Assembly: GCA_015178975.1 (NCBI GenBank)
Contig: WHVD01000066.1
Location: 372,001 to 436,000 of the forward strand
Direction of reading: 5' to 3'
DNA length: 64,000 nt
DNA from: Hysterangium stoloniferum
Lineage: Eukaryota; Basidiomycota; Agaricomycetes; Hysterangiales; Hysterangiaceae
Under the pieces are notes generated by a model. The model did not search any database, was not told the origin of the DNA, and worked only from the letters and a program-made list of their open reading frames with translations. Numbering within the stretch: the first letter of the stretch is position 1; each line of letters opens with the position of its first letter. A program made the position numbers and the translations under genes. Positions 30,790-42,145 of the stretch are shown in pieces.

Positions 30790-31736
30790 TATAATAGATT
30801 GGGTTTTTCTGGGTAAGCTGTATGGAAGTCAAGCACTACCTCCGTGGCATTCCCAAGTTCTGTGGCCAAAATCCAAGATGTTTCTTCATCAGTCTTGTAA
30901 CCCACCCACTTGACCAAGTAAAGCAGTTTACAAGTATGCCAATGGTTGTCAATTTTTTGAGTCTAAAATTTGTGAGATTTCAAACTTGGGTTCTTTGTCT
31001 ATAATGACCAGAGGGGGTGGAGGTTGTACACAGTCTGGAATAGTGTTAGCTGTACAAGGTTCTAATATGGAAACATGAAATACCAGGTGTACTGTTCACA
31101 TACGTATTATCTAGGAGCCAGAGGGTCCATGATCCCAAGCCAACTTGTGCTATAATTTCAAAAGGTCCTAGATACTTTTCAGCAAGTTTCTTGGAAGGTT
31201 GAGTTGTCCATAAGAATTGAGCTTTAACAAAAACATGGTTGCCAATCTTGAAGTCAGGTGGTGGGATCTGGTTTCTATCTGTGGAACATTAATATTGCTT
31301 TTGAGTGGATATTATCACATTCCAGAGTTCTTGATGGCATTCATCAAGGTCTGTGACAATATTTTGAGCACATGTGGAGGCAAGGTTGTGCTCTAGGTAT
31401 ACTGTGATATTGGGGTTGTAACTCTTGTTAGAAAAGAAGGGTGACATGCCAGTAGTGGCAGAGGGTGCATTGTTGTATGCAAATTCCACTAGGGGGAGCA
31501 GGGGTTTCCAGTTGTCCTGTTGATAGTTGCAATACATGTCTATGCAGAGGTATTGTTCCAATGTCTGATTGATGCATTTGGTTTGTCTGTCACCTTCTGG
31601 GTGGTATCCAGATGTATAGTGTAACTTCATATCTAGAGCTTTTCTGGGGGAGCTAAAGAAATAGGATACAAAACTCAGAACCTTGATCAGAAGTGGCATG
31701 GGATGGGACACCATGCTCGGAAAATACATGGATATA
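30790..31736 (-). pseudogene. Chromovirus relic 4 pol, C-terminal part
   Basis: The minus strand reads integrase core (DMKLHYTSGYHPEGDRQT, NQTLEQYL, EFAYNNAPSATTGMSPFF) and a decayed chromodomain. It is cut on its upstream side by the Tc1 element at 31,737; the remaining pol is absent beyond that element. Confidence 0.8.
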
Positions 31737-33338
31737 CAGTAGGCAACAAAACCCTTACAATGTTTTGTACTTTTTGAAAGACATGGCTATTCCTCCAGAA
31801 GTAAATTCTGTAAAATGCCGAAAGTATTATGTAATATACTTCAACATCATACCTTCCATAAATGCACAGCCACAAGGCACCACATCCTTATTTGGTAAGT
31901 CCACATCAGACACAAACCAATAGCTCATTGTAAGGGTTTTGTTGCACACATTTTTAAAGTTCAAAATGGGTCCTAGTTACATGACTTTGTTTATAAAGTT
32001 CAACAAAGTCATGTGACCACTCTTCCTCAATGTATATAAGATGAAAGCAACCAGTTGGAATCCCACAATCACCCTACTCACAATGAAAAAGCTCTCCTCC
32101 AGCCAAATCCAACATGTTCTTACTCTACTTGACTCTGGCATTTCTGGAGCTCAAATATGTTACCAAACTCATCTCAGCAGTGCCACCATCAGTTGTATTC
32201 GCTCTGAGCATCACCCTGACCTCCCCAAATGCTCTGGTGGCTGTCCTACAAAGCTTACCACAGCCAATATTGCCTATGCTAGAAGAATAATTTGCATGGG
32301 GAAGGTTGATAATGCCACACAGGCAACCAAGAAACTTATAGACATCATCAACACTCCTATTACTTCACAAACAGTGCATCGCCACCTCAAAACCATAGGC
32401 ATGAGGGCTGTGGTAAAGAGAAAAAGGCCACTTCTCAAACCTCATCATCAGAAATCTTGATTGGAGTTTGCAGAAAGGCATTTGGAATGGACCCTGGAGG
32501 ACTGGAAGAGGGTCATATGGTCTGATGAGACTAATATTAATAGTCTGGGATCAGATGGAAAGAAATATGTGTGGAAAAATGTGGGTGAGGAGTTAAATGA
32601 TAGGTTAGTAGAGGGAACAGTCAAGTTTGGAGGAGGAAACCTGATGATGTGGGGATGCATGGGCTGGGATGGGGTTGGGTTTGCAACCAAAATTGATGGG
32701 AGGATGGATGCTGAGCTTTATGTGGAGATCCTGGATGATGAACTCCAGCAAACCCTCAAATATTACAACAAAACAGTGGCTGACATTGTGTTTCAACAAG
32801 ACAATGATCCCAAACACACCAGCAAAAAAGCCCAGAAATGGTTCACTGACCATGATGTTACAGTCCTCAAGTGGCCTGCACAATCTCCTGACATGAATCC
32901 TATTGAACATCTGTGGAATCATGTCAAAAAGAAGCTGGGGGAGTATGAACAGCCTGCAAATAGTGCTCATGAACTATGGGAGAGGGTGCAGAAGGTGTGG
33001 GAAGAGATTCCAAAGGAGGAGTGTCAGAAGCTTATTGAGAGTATGCCTAGAAGACTTGCAGCAGTGATTAGAGCAAAGGGGGGCCATACTAAATACTAAT
33101 TTCTTGTAATAATAGTCTCAAAATAGTGTGCAACAAAACCCTTACAATGAGCTATTGGTTTGTGTGTGATGTGGACTTACCAAATAAGGACATGGTGCCT
33201 TGTGGCTGTGCATTTCTGGAAGGTATGATGTTGAAATATATTACATAATATTTTCAGCAATTTACAGAATTTATTTCTGGAGGAATAGCCATGTCTTTCA
33301 AAAAGGGCAAAACATTGTAAGGGTTTTGTTGCCTACTG
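31737..33338 (+). mobile_element. Tc1/mariner element with long inverted repeats (1602 bp)
   Basis: Bounded by TA (31,735-31,736; 33,339-33,340) with terminal inverted repeats of about 214 bp starting CAGTAGGCAACAAAACCCTT. Each repeat also carries, at its inner end, an inverted copy of the terminal motif (CATTGTAAGGGTTTTGTTGC). The repeats are highly similar, so the element is fairly young. It carries a Tc1 transposase. The left flank is chromovirus integrase, but the right flank is LTR sequence. Confidence 0.92.
32041..33099 (+). pseudogene. Tc1-type DD34E transposase with one in-frame stop
   Basis: Cut-and-paste transposase. ATG 32,041 opens one frame to 33,099 (352 codons) broken only by TGA at 32,458-32,460. 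The N-terminal helix-turn-helix pair (SSSQIQHVLTLLDSGISGAQ.. GGCPTKLTTANIAYARRI) is followed by the catalytic triad: VIWSDETN (D), VFQQDNDPKHTS (D) and SPDMNPIEHLW (E) with 34 residues between the second D and E. It ends RRLAAVIRAKGGHTKY. The premature TGA fits a CGA-to-TGA change. The protein could be restored only by readthrough or mutation, so this copy is probably non-autonomous. Confidence 0.9.
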
Positions 33339-33340
33339 TA

Positions 33341-33989
33341 GAACTTGGCTTCAGCTTATGTGCTGCACCCTCACATAATTGTTATGTCCTATTTCAGACA
33401 TGAACAACCCATGGAGTTCAGAATGTAAGGGGTGATCAAGATGTGAAGTCTGCAGACTTGATAATGACAGGACGAGTCAAGTGGGATGACCCATGGGTTC
33501 TGAGGTTTCTGGAGAAACCTGTGGATAATCAGGTAGGACTTGGCTTCAGCTTATAGGCTGCACCCTCATGAGATTGTTGTGTCCAATTTCAGACAGGCAG
33601 ATGGGAAACCTGGGGAGTCTGGGAGATAGTCGAGAGGTCAAGGGTTGATGGGTCAAAAGACCAGTTGGAAAGCCCGCAGGCTCTGATGAGGTCGAGCCAG
33701 CATTGTGATATGAGAGATGGAGATGGAGCAGGGACCAGTCAGAAAGCCTGCGGGCTCTGATGAGGTCAAGCATTGTGAGATGGAGATGTGCTAAGTAACT
33801 GGGGGAGGTCTTAGTCTGAAACTTAGTTGATTTTCTGACCAAATTGTATGTACAACATTAGCTAGTTTATATAGACTGTAGAATGTATGCAATACCAATC
33901 CAGTAATAATGAGATCCAAACAAGTAATCATGAAACAAGATAAGTAAATACCAAATTAGGTGTTAGGAATGGAATGGAATGGAGGTGGA
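33341..33989 (-). repeat. Relic chromovirus LTRs (left part of an interrupted LTR)
   Basis: Two successive LTR-like stretches: GAACTTGGCTTCAGCTTATG at 33,341 and again GGACTTGGCTTCAGCTTATA near 33,536. The second is continuous with LTR sequence up to the insertion of copy 3 and resumes at 42,146-42,440, ending GGTCGTAACA. GGGCTCTGATGAGG repeats occur at 33,677 and 33,755. Confidence 0.7.
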
Positions 33990-34532
33990 TGTTAAGTGCC
34001 GTGTTGGGAACTTATTCCAGAACTATCGGAAGGTCACCGGGAAGTCGGGAACTATCAGATAGGGTCAGGACATTGGCTTCAGCTTATGTGCTGTGCCTCT
34101 ACACAAACGCTCAAAGTCCTTAATTTCAGAAGTAAGGCTTACAATGGAAGATACGGATATTCAGAGTTCCGAAGAGTTCCGAATATCGAGCGTACAGAAA
34201 GACGGGAGGAGGAATAAGAAACTAAGTCGATATCAGATCTAAAGTAAAGTACAAATTCGTGGAAACTAATATAAGTCTACTCGTTATTGTACTACAAACT
34301 AAGACCATAATAAGACGGAAACGGAAGTGTTCTTAAAATGGAAATACAATAAGACATATTAGGGAGACAATATTCCGAAATGGGAATATAACAAACAAAC
34401 GAGTGAATACTTGTCAACGGACAAATTACCAAATGCGGAACAAGGGAAGAATGTGGATGATATGGTAACTATGATGTTCCGTAGTCGGAGATCGGAAGTC
34501 GGATATGAAACATCTGGGAACGGGTCGTAACA
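33990..34532 (-). repeat. 3' LTR of copy 3 (543 bp)
   Basis: Plus strand TGTTAAGTGCCGTG to GGGTCGTAACA, followed by GTACCCCCCTG (sense polypurine tract CAGGGGGGTAC). It closely matches the LTR at 41,602, with C/T differences. Confidence 0.93.
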
Positions 34533-34660
34533 GTACCCCCCTGTTAGGCCGAAATCCCATAGAGGCGATTAGGTACTGAGTGATTGAAGCGACGGCTGAT
34601 TATTATGTGTCGTGAAATTTACACAATTCTGGAGGTGAGAGTTTCGGCTGATGTTCTGAG

Positions 34661-34668
34661 TATAAAAA
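34661..34668 (+). promoter_or_regulatory. TATA box of the antisense gene in copy 3
   Basis: TATAAAAA lies 56 nt before the antisense ATG at 34,717, matching the spacing in copy 1 (60 nt). Confidence 0.65.
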
Positions 34669-34716
34669 CCTCCAAATATTCGAATTAACGTTTTTGTTTC
34701 TTTATCCACAACTTGT

Positions 34717-35830
34717 ATGTCGATTCATCAGCCTCTATTCATTACTACCCCGGAAGATTCAGATACCGAAATTGCCGTTCTACAAAAAATGTCGAAGGTC
34801 GCAGAACTTCAACAAAAACAACAAAGGATGGAGGAGTTGAAGTGACGACAGGAGGAGGAGGAAAAGGCATTGATGCAGGAGTTGAAAGATGCGGAAGAGG
34901 CAGAAAAACGGGAGTTGGAGCGGGCGAAGGCAGAAAAAGAAGCGCAGATCCAGAAAATGGCGGAGGCTCAGAAACAGAAGGAAGAGGCGAAAAAACGTGA
35001 GGAAATAAGGGAAGGAAAGGTAAGTGAAATCCATAAATTTCCATGGTTCCAACCGATAACTATTGGGTACAGTGAAAAGCCGTGGAGGTTGAGGTAGAGG
35101 GAGAGGCTGGACCTTCGAGTCCTAAAGTAAGTGCATCTACAAAAGGCCGGTAATTGACTAACTTCTGAAACAGAAGCCAAAGGTCAAGGCTCCGGAATGG
35201 ATGGAAGTGGTCCATGAAAATCCGTGTTATCGATGTTCCATACGGAGTATGACGTGTTGGAAACAGAAGGTAAAATGGGGTGGAACTTGCTATCCCTGCG
35301 CGGTTCTTAAACTTCTGTGCACTCTCGCCTCGAAAAGGGTTCCAAAAGGAGAGAAGCCTCAGAAAACTAATGATGTGGAAGGTTCGGGAGTGGCCAAAAT
35401 TGTGGAAACTGAGGTACCGAAAATGGATAGTACGGGCATGGAGCTCCTCAAGGACACCGTCGACGCATTAGTCTTTATTGGGACGGAAGTTATGAAAATG
35501 TGAGATACACTAGATCGCCATAATGAGATCCAGGAAAAAGGTTTCCATTCGTTGATTCAAAACTTCCAGAGGCAAAACAAATTCCTGGAGAAGGTAATGG
35601 TTAGCATCGGTGTTATCGCAGTTTCCGAGAGGTTTTCCGATAAGGCACGGGAACAGCCTAATGATCCATTGGTGGAATGTGTCGAGAAAAGGTGGGATTC
35701 AGGAAATGGGCCGGAAGTATTAGAGAGTGAGGATGAAGAGGTGCAGGATATGGTGGAAAGTGCGGAAGTTGCTGATGAGATGGAAGTCGGGATGGAAGGT
35801 GGATTTGGGGTATCAGAGACTTTAAAATAG
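34717..35830 (+). pseudogene. Antisense accessory gene of copy 3 (three premature TGA codons)
   Basis: Exons 34,717-35,019, 35,073-35,126 and 35,174-35,830 correspond one-to-one with copy 1 (introns 53 and 47 nt; GTAAGT donors). The frame is 337 codons, with TGA at 34,843, 35,073 and about 35,501; the first two fall where an Arg is expected and all three are explained by CGA-to-TGA. It has an N-terminal charged helix (ELKDAEEAEKRELERAKAEK), then CYRCSIRSMTC and CYPCAVLKLLC, giving C-x2-C-x6-C-x10-C-x2-C-x6-C, and an acidic tail (ESEDEEVQDMVESAEVADE). Sequence identity to copy 1 is low outside the cysteines and flanking KAPEW-type segment, showing the architecture is older than either subfamily. 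Confidence 0.8.
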
Positions 35831-35923
35831 ATGCGAATAAATTTGACTTGTATGATTTCAAAACGAGTGTGATATCGGAAGTAACGGAAGTGTCAGAAAC
35901 TGAACAGAAAGAAAATGGAAGGG

Positions 35924-38900
35924 TCAGAGTGATAATAAAGGTCCGGGTTTGCTTGGATAAGCTGTATGGAAGTCAGTAACAATTTCCATAGCATGTCCGA
36001 GTTCCGTGGCCAATATCCATGAAGTTTCCTCGTTGGTACCTTCATAACCTGCCCATTTGACTAAATAGAGCAATTTACAAGTATGTCGGCGATTATTGAT
36101 TTTAGAATCCAAAATTTGGGAAACTTCAAATTTGGGTTCTCTGTCAATGATGACCGGAGGGGATGGAGGTTGAATACGTTCCAGGATTTTGTTAGGAACA
36201 CAGGGTTCTAACATGGAAACGTGGAAAATGGGATGAACTGCTCCCATACTATCGGGAAGTCGGAGAGTCCATGAGAGTGAACCGGCTTGTGCTATAATTT
36301 CAAAAGGGCCTAAGAATTTCTCAGCAAGTTTTTTAGAAGGTCGGGTAGTACAGAAGAATTGAGCTTTTACAAAAACCTGATCACCGATTTTAAAATTAGG
36401 AGGTGGGATCCTGTTTTTGTCCACGGAACATTGATAATATTCCTGTGCGGAAGAAATAGCTTTCCGAAGTTCTTGATGTAATTCATTGAGGTCAGTAATA
36501 AATTCTTGAGCACAGACAGAAGCCAAATCTCATTTGGGATGTACAGTGAGATTCGGATTATAGCCTTTGTTGGCGAAAAAAGGAGATACACCGGTAGTTG
36601 GATTTGGAGAGTTATTGTAGGCGAATTCCGCGATTGGAAGAAGGGATTTCCAGTTGTCCTGTTGGTAATTGCAATAGATGCGGAGGTATTGTTCCAATGT
36701 TTGATTTACATGTTCCGTTTGTCCATCACCTTCCGGGTGATATCCCGAGGTGAAGTGTAGTTTCATGTCGAGGGCTTTTCTGAGGGCCTGGAAGAAATGG
36801 GAGACAAACTTGGAGCCTCGATCGGAAGTTACGCGAGATGGAACTCCGTGTTTGGAAAATACGTGAATAATGAAAAGTTCCACTAATTGTAAGGACGTGA
36901 TTGTATCATGAGTGGGTATGAAAATGCCTTGTTTTGAGAATCGATCCACAACAACTAGAATGGATATAAAGCCTTCAGAAGTCGGGAGTTGTTCAATAAA
37001 ATCCATGGAAATTGAGTTCCAGGGTTTTTCTGGTATCGGGAGTTGCTTGAGAAGGCTGTACGGCTTATGCCTCTGGGTCTTAGAGTGTAAGCAGGTGGTG
37101 CATGACTTACAGAACTGGGTTACGAAATCTCGGAGGTTGGGCCAAGTGTATTCTCTACAGATTAAACCAAGAGTATTGTTAATGCCGTAATGTCCGGAGA
37201 TTGGATGATTGTGTTTATACTGAAGTATGCGGAGTCAGAGATTGTTGGAATCTGGAATGTAGATACATCCATCGAGACGGATAAAACCTTGAGAGTCTTG
37301 TGACCATCAGGGTTGGTCGGGATTGTCAGGAACTTCTAGGTGTGGCTTGAGAGCTGGATCGGAAGTGACAGCGGAAAGGATATCTTGATGTAATTGCTCA
37401 ATGTCCATAATCATGACGCTACGGATAATTGGATAGTAGAGGGAAGTTGCTCAAATAGATGCGGAAAGTTGTTACATTGTAAAAACCAGTTTCAAGTTAT
37501 GCGGATTAACAATGGCATAGTTACTTTCCCCCTCTTTAGGATAGACGTCCCATCATCGAGTCATGGCATCTGGTTTTCCACCAAGACGTCCGGGTCAGAA
37601 ACGGATAATCATGTTGAAAGCGGAAAGGAATTCAGACCAGCAGGCCTGCCGGCAGGTTAAAAGTTTAGTGGTAGAAAAATATTTGAGATTTTTGTGATCA
37701 GTAACAATGTCAACGGGAGTTGCGGAACCTTCAAGATAATGGCGCCAATGTTTGAAGGCTTCGAAAATTGCCAAAAGTTCCTTATCATGAACATTGTAGT
37801 TGAGTTTGGACACTTTCAGTGTCTGAGAAAGAAATGCAACCGGATGAATTTCACCGTCGGAATCTTGAATGGAAAGAATCGCGGCAATTGCATAATCGGA
37901 AGCATCGGTTTCCACAATAATTGGGACATCAGGTTTCCAATGGGAAAGAATCGGGGCAGAAGTGAAAGCATTTTTTAAAGTCTGGAAGGCGGAGCGGCAT
38001 TTGTTGTCCAAGACCCATGGTTGAGTTTTACAGGTAAGATGAGTGAGCGGTACTGTAATATCCGAGTAGTTCCGAATAAAATGATGGTAAAAGTTGGCAA
38101 AACCTAAAAATGACTGAATGTCCTTGACTTTCTGTGGTTCGGGCCAGTCACGGACAGCTTGAACCTTGGTTTCATCCATACAGAGACCATCAGGTCCGAT
38201 AATAAAACCTAAGTATTCAATAGAATCCATGTCAAAGTAGCATTTTTTACCGTTGGCAAAAAGACCGTTTTTACGGAGTCTTCGGAAGACTTCACGGACC
38301 TGTTCATTGTGGAGAGCGGGATCCTCGGAAAATACCAAAATGTCGTCCAAATAGACTATAACACATACGTCAAGCATGTCGGAAAATATATCATTAACAA
38401 AACGTTGAAAAGTGGAAGGGGCGTTGGTAAGGCCGAACGGCATAACCAACCATTCAAAGGATCCATAGCGAGTCCAAAAAGCAGTTTTCCATTCATCGCC
38501 CTCGGCAATTCGGACCAAATGATAGGCATGTTTGAGGTCTATTTTGGTGTAGATCCGAGCTTTCCGTGGGGCATTGTTAAGAACTGAAAACTGACTAAAT
38601 GTCGGTGGCCGACAGGGACCGATCGGAAGGACTTGGCTTCAGCTTATGTGCTGCACCCTCGCAAATATCCGTAGGGTGTCCTTAAATTTCAGGCGGGCGA
38701 AGACTAATCCTAAAGAGCTCCTCTCGGCGAGATACCGATCAGAACCGAAGGACAAGTCGAGTGTCGGGCCAAGGGGGTCGGGGCCGGAAGGGGGCGAGCG
38801 CATGCAAAGGCGGATGGGGGATTCTTAGTATGAGACTGTTACAGATGTATGAGGGTATTCTGAGTCAATATTCTGATTGCCTAGTAACTACAACTACAGT

Positions 38901-40264
38901 GGGTTCATATACAAGTAACAGGCGTCTAGAAAATACTAATGGGGAGAAGGGCGGAAAACGGTATTAACAATAAGCTTGACTAGGAACGGGAGGTTTATGA
39001 TTAGTTCGGAGGCCGATGATAACCGAGAGCGGGATTACGATAAAAGGAAATAGTTCAAGGACTACAAATATAGATAGACATATATGAAACATAAGATTGA
39101 ACGGATCAACATAATAAAAGGGGACGTATCAAAGTTTGACCAGACAATACGAGTTATTTTGATGTGGGCGTAAACGGAGTTTGATCTTCGCGAAAACATA
39201 CGTCAGCTTTGGGGCCGATGGTTTCCGAGACGGTGACTTGAAACATTGATAGGTGGCGATAATCTCGGGACCGATAGGGTTGCGACACGGTCATAACAGG
39301 CATCGAGTAAATCGGTAACGAGTGGAAGTGGATACTTATCTTTCTGTGTGATAGAATTTAATCCTCTGAAATCGACACAGAGTCAAAGGGAGCCATTTTT
39401 CTTTCGGATGAAAAGGACGGGTGCTCCATACAGAGACTTTGAGGGACGGATAAAACCTATTGACAGATGTTCATCCAGGAACTCCTGAATAGACGAAAGT
39501 TCCGATTGGGATAATGGGTAAATAGGTCCTAACGGAGGGTTTGAACTGGGCTCAATATCGATTTTTAAGTCGTAGGGCCTATGTGGTGCAAGCCTGTCAG
39601 CTTTTTGCTTACTGAAAATGTCTGCGAAATCATGGTATTTTTCGGGAACTCCTTCCAGGTCGGCTTTTAGCTTGGATAATTCTGGAGTCGCAAAACATCC
39701 AGATGCTTCATCAACTTTTAAGCTGATCGAAAAACACTGCAAACCATCCAGTTTACTTGCCCTAACAAATGCCGAAGCATTGATGAGAGAGATTTTTGGA
39801 GGCACGGAGGTTTCGGTAGAAGCCGTTGATGCCGTTGATGCCAAAAAGGTGTTGGCCGGAAAAGATGCTGTAGGAGGAACCGAAGTGTCGGGAATTCAGA
39901 AATTAATACTGCCCAATACCCAGTCAATCAACGGATTATATCGGGTGAGCCAGTTGTATCCAAGAACTACCAAACAGCTAGAGTCCAACTGTGTTACGAA
40001 AAAAGTAACCGTCTGGGATGTTCTACAAGGGAACCGGATAGACATGTCACAGGCTTGGGTAATTGCCGTATTGCTAGTGCCGTCAAACAGACGCAAGGAA
40101 ATTGTGGGAACAGAATGGAGTTTCAGATCATGTTTTGAGGCAAAGGTGGTATCTACAAAACAGTGTGTGGAGCCAGAATCTATCAGAGCTCGGAACACTA
40201 AATTTCCAAGAAAGTCAGAAACAAGTTTTACAAATAATGAATCGGGATTAGAGAGAGCGGACAC
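35924..40264 (-). pseudogene. pol: Pol of chromovirus copy 3 (decayed, RT split by a solo LTR)
   Basis: Protease [13 protein letters not shown] (40,180), RT beginning DIEPSSNPPLGPIYPLSQSE (39,560) up to RKKNGSL, interrupted by the solo LTR 38,575-39,298, resuming MVRIAEGDEWKTAFWTRYG.. VIVYLDDILVFSED, RNase H IVETDASDYAIAAILSIQD, integrase MDFIEQLPTSEGFISILVVV.. TSDRGSKFVSHFF.. EGDGQTEHVNQ, and chromodomain LLYLVKWAGYEGTNEETSWI ending at 35,924. Several nonsense codons and frame breaks occur (for example near 36,528 and 37,595). Confidence 0.9.
38575..39298 (-). repeat. Solo LTR, family B (724 bp), inside copy 3 RT
   Basis: Reverse orientation of the solo LTR at 22,174-22,900 (plus strand TGTTAAGAACTGAAAACTG to ACGGTCATAACA), with a perfect 5-bp duplication ggcat (38,570-38,574; 39,299-39,303). 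It splits the RT between the conserved LLDA and RIYTKIDLKHAY regions. Confidence 0.92.
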
Positions 40265-40298
40265 GTTGAGACGGATAACCTCGGAAACATGGAGAGAG

Positions 40299-41567
40299 TC
40301 AACGCAAGCCTCTGTCCATGCAGATTCTGGAGGGTTGCTTACTCTTTTTCGACTCCATGGTGGGTTTTTCCTTAGACGTTGTAGTCATAGTGGAAGTTGC
40401 TGCGTGAGCCTTGGAAGAGTTAGATTTAATGGTACAGTTGGAAACCTTGTGTCCGCCTTTCCCACAGAAAAGCCAGAGGTCGTTGTCCATACATCGTTGT
40501 TTCTCCTTCGGGGTGAGTTTACCGTCAGTACCCAACAAATGGGAAATGTCGGGTTTGTTGGAAGTTACTGTTTTTCCTTGTTGGATTTCTTGTCTTTCTT
40601 CCGGTCGGAGTTTGATTTGCCAGTATTAGTGCCAGAGTTGCCGGTGTTATTGCCTGAGTTGTTGCTGGAAGACTTGCTAGTCGACACCTTGTTATTCTGA
40701 GAACATTCCGTTGGGTTCTCTCGAGAGACCTCGGCTTTTTGTTCCCAATAACGGGCATCGGATGTTTGAGCTTTAATCCGCATGAGTTGGAGAGTTTTCG
40801 GCTTTCCATCTTTGCAGATCTCGTCTTTAAGGCGTGACAGAAGTCCCATATAGAAATGGTGTCTGAGGGTGGAATCGTCCCATCCACATCATGCGGCGAG
40901 GGTATTGAACTTGATGAGATAATCGGAAACTCGTTGGTTGTCCTTCATCTTGAGCGTCATTAATTCATTTTCCACTTTGCCGGATTGATTGTAAGGTCTG
41001 AAATTAGTTTCCAGTTCTTCCACAAAAGCGTCCCAGTCATTGAGCCATACGGGTGTCTCATTGGATATTCCAGATAGTCCGGGTTCAAACCAATCTTGAG
41101 TGGTATCCTTGAGATAAGAGAGCGTGAAATTGACTTTTCAACTGTCGGATTTAAATGCAGCGGGTTGATCACGGAAACTGAAACGGCATTGGAGAAGGAA
41201 ATTCTTCAATTTTTTCGGATCCTTGCTAGTAAATGGTTCGGGTTCTTTGACTCCGGTGCGGGATGATTCTTTACTATCCTCAGTGGATTTCAAGTAGTCA
41301 GCGAATTTCACAATGGAGTTGATAAACAACATTTCAGTCGGTTCATTGGAAGATTTCTTTTTCGATGTCTCCGGCTGATCTTCTGCTTCGTTGTCGGAAG
41401 TGTGGGGAATATTGGTATCCTTCATTACCTCAGTAATCTCCTCGGTAACTTTCTTCGACTGAAGCTGATGTTGTCGGCTCAATTGGGGTTTCGGGTTGAG
41501 TGGTGTAAAGTTGCAACAGGGATTGAAGTTGGGATGGTCCTTCGGCAGCTTTGCGTTTGGGACCCAT
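40299..41567 (-). pseudogene. gag: Gag of chromovirus copy 3 (decayed)
   Basis: Starts ATG 41,567 (MGPKRKAAEGPSQLQS), with a 1-nt frame break near 41,470 and a stop at about 41,140. The core KEPEPFTSKDPKKLKNFLLQ and DWDAFVEELETNFRPYNQSG matches copy 1 Gag. In the zinc knuckle the first Cys is now Trp (WLFCGKGGHKVSNC). At the 3' end the slip-site run is A5, so the gag frame runs on 17 codons past the copy-1 stop position. Confidence 0.85.
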
Positions 41568-41588
41568 GATGAGCGAGTCGCAGAGTTG

Positions 41589-41599
41589 AGATCTGATAT
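41589..41599 (-). other. Primer-binding site for self-priming, copy 3
   Basis: Sense ATATCAGATCT starts 2 nt after the 5' LTR and is the exact complement of AGATCTGATAT at 41,842-41,852, which lies 33 nt downstream of the LTR TATATTA box (41,885). Sequence differs from copy 1 but the geometry is identical. Confidence 0.8.
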
Positions 41600-41601
41600 A
41601 C

Positions 41602-42145
41602 TGTTAAGTGCCGTGTCAAGAACTTATTCCAGAACTATTGGAAGGTCACCGGGAAGTCAGGAACTATCAGATAGGGTCAGGACGTCGGCTTCAGCTTATG
41701 TGCTGCGCCTCTACGCAAATGCTCAAAGTCCATAATTTCAGAAGTAAGGCTTACGATGGAAGATACGGATATTCAGAGTTCCAAAGAGTTCCGAATATCG
41801 AGCGTACAGAAAGACGGGAGGAGGAATAAGAAACTAAGTCAATATCAGATCTAAAGTAAAGTACAAATTCGCGGAAACTAATATAAGTCTACTCGTTATT
41901 GCACTACAAACTAAGACCATAATAAGACGGAAATGGAAGTGTTCTTAAAATGGAAATACAATAAGACATATTAGGGAGACAATATTCCGAAATGGGAATA
42001 TAACAAACAAACAAGTGAATACTTGTCAACAGACAAATTACCAAATGCAGAACAAGGGAAGAATGCAGATGATACGGTAACTATGATGTTCTGTAGTCGG
42101 AGATCGGAAGTCGGATATTGAAACATCCAGGAATGGGTCGTAACA
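41602..42145 (-). repeat. 5' LTR of copy 3 (544 bp)
   Basis: Plus strand TGTTAAGTGCCGTG to GGGTCGTAACA. Contains the sense TATATTA box (41,885), the predicted transcript start (41,852) and the shared GCGCAGCACATAAGCTGAAG motif. Confidence 0.93.

Larger units (their letters stand above)
33990..42145 (-). mobile_element. Ty3/gypsy chromovirus copy 3, second subfamily (decayed)
   Basis: LTRs of 543 bp (33,990-34,532, 3') and 544 bp (41,602-42,145, 5') start TGTTACGACCC in sense and end GGCACTTAACA. Target duplication gtgga/gcgga differs by one C-to-T at CpG. Same layout as copy 1: gag, pol, then a convergent antisense gene before the 3' LTR. The element contains scattered stops and frameshifts, and its RT is split by a solo LTR. 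Protein similarity to copy 1 is clear but LTR sequences are different, so it is a separate subfamily. Confidence 0.92.

Noticed and set aside
39618..40700. Long open frame of 360 codons on the plus strand
   Set aside because: It lies exactly opposite the protease and gag end of copy 3, shows no domain and no conserved start or promoter, and the homologous strand in copies 1 and 2 is not open over the same span.
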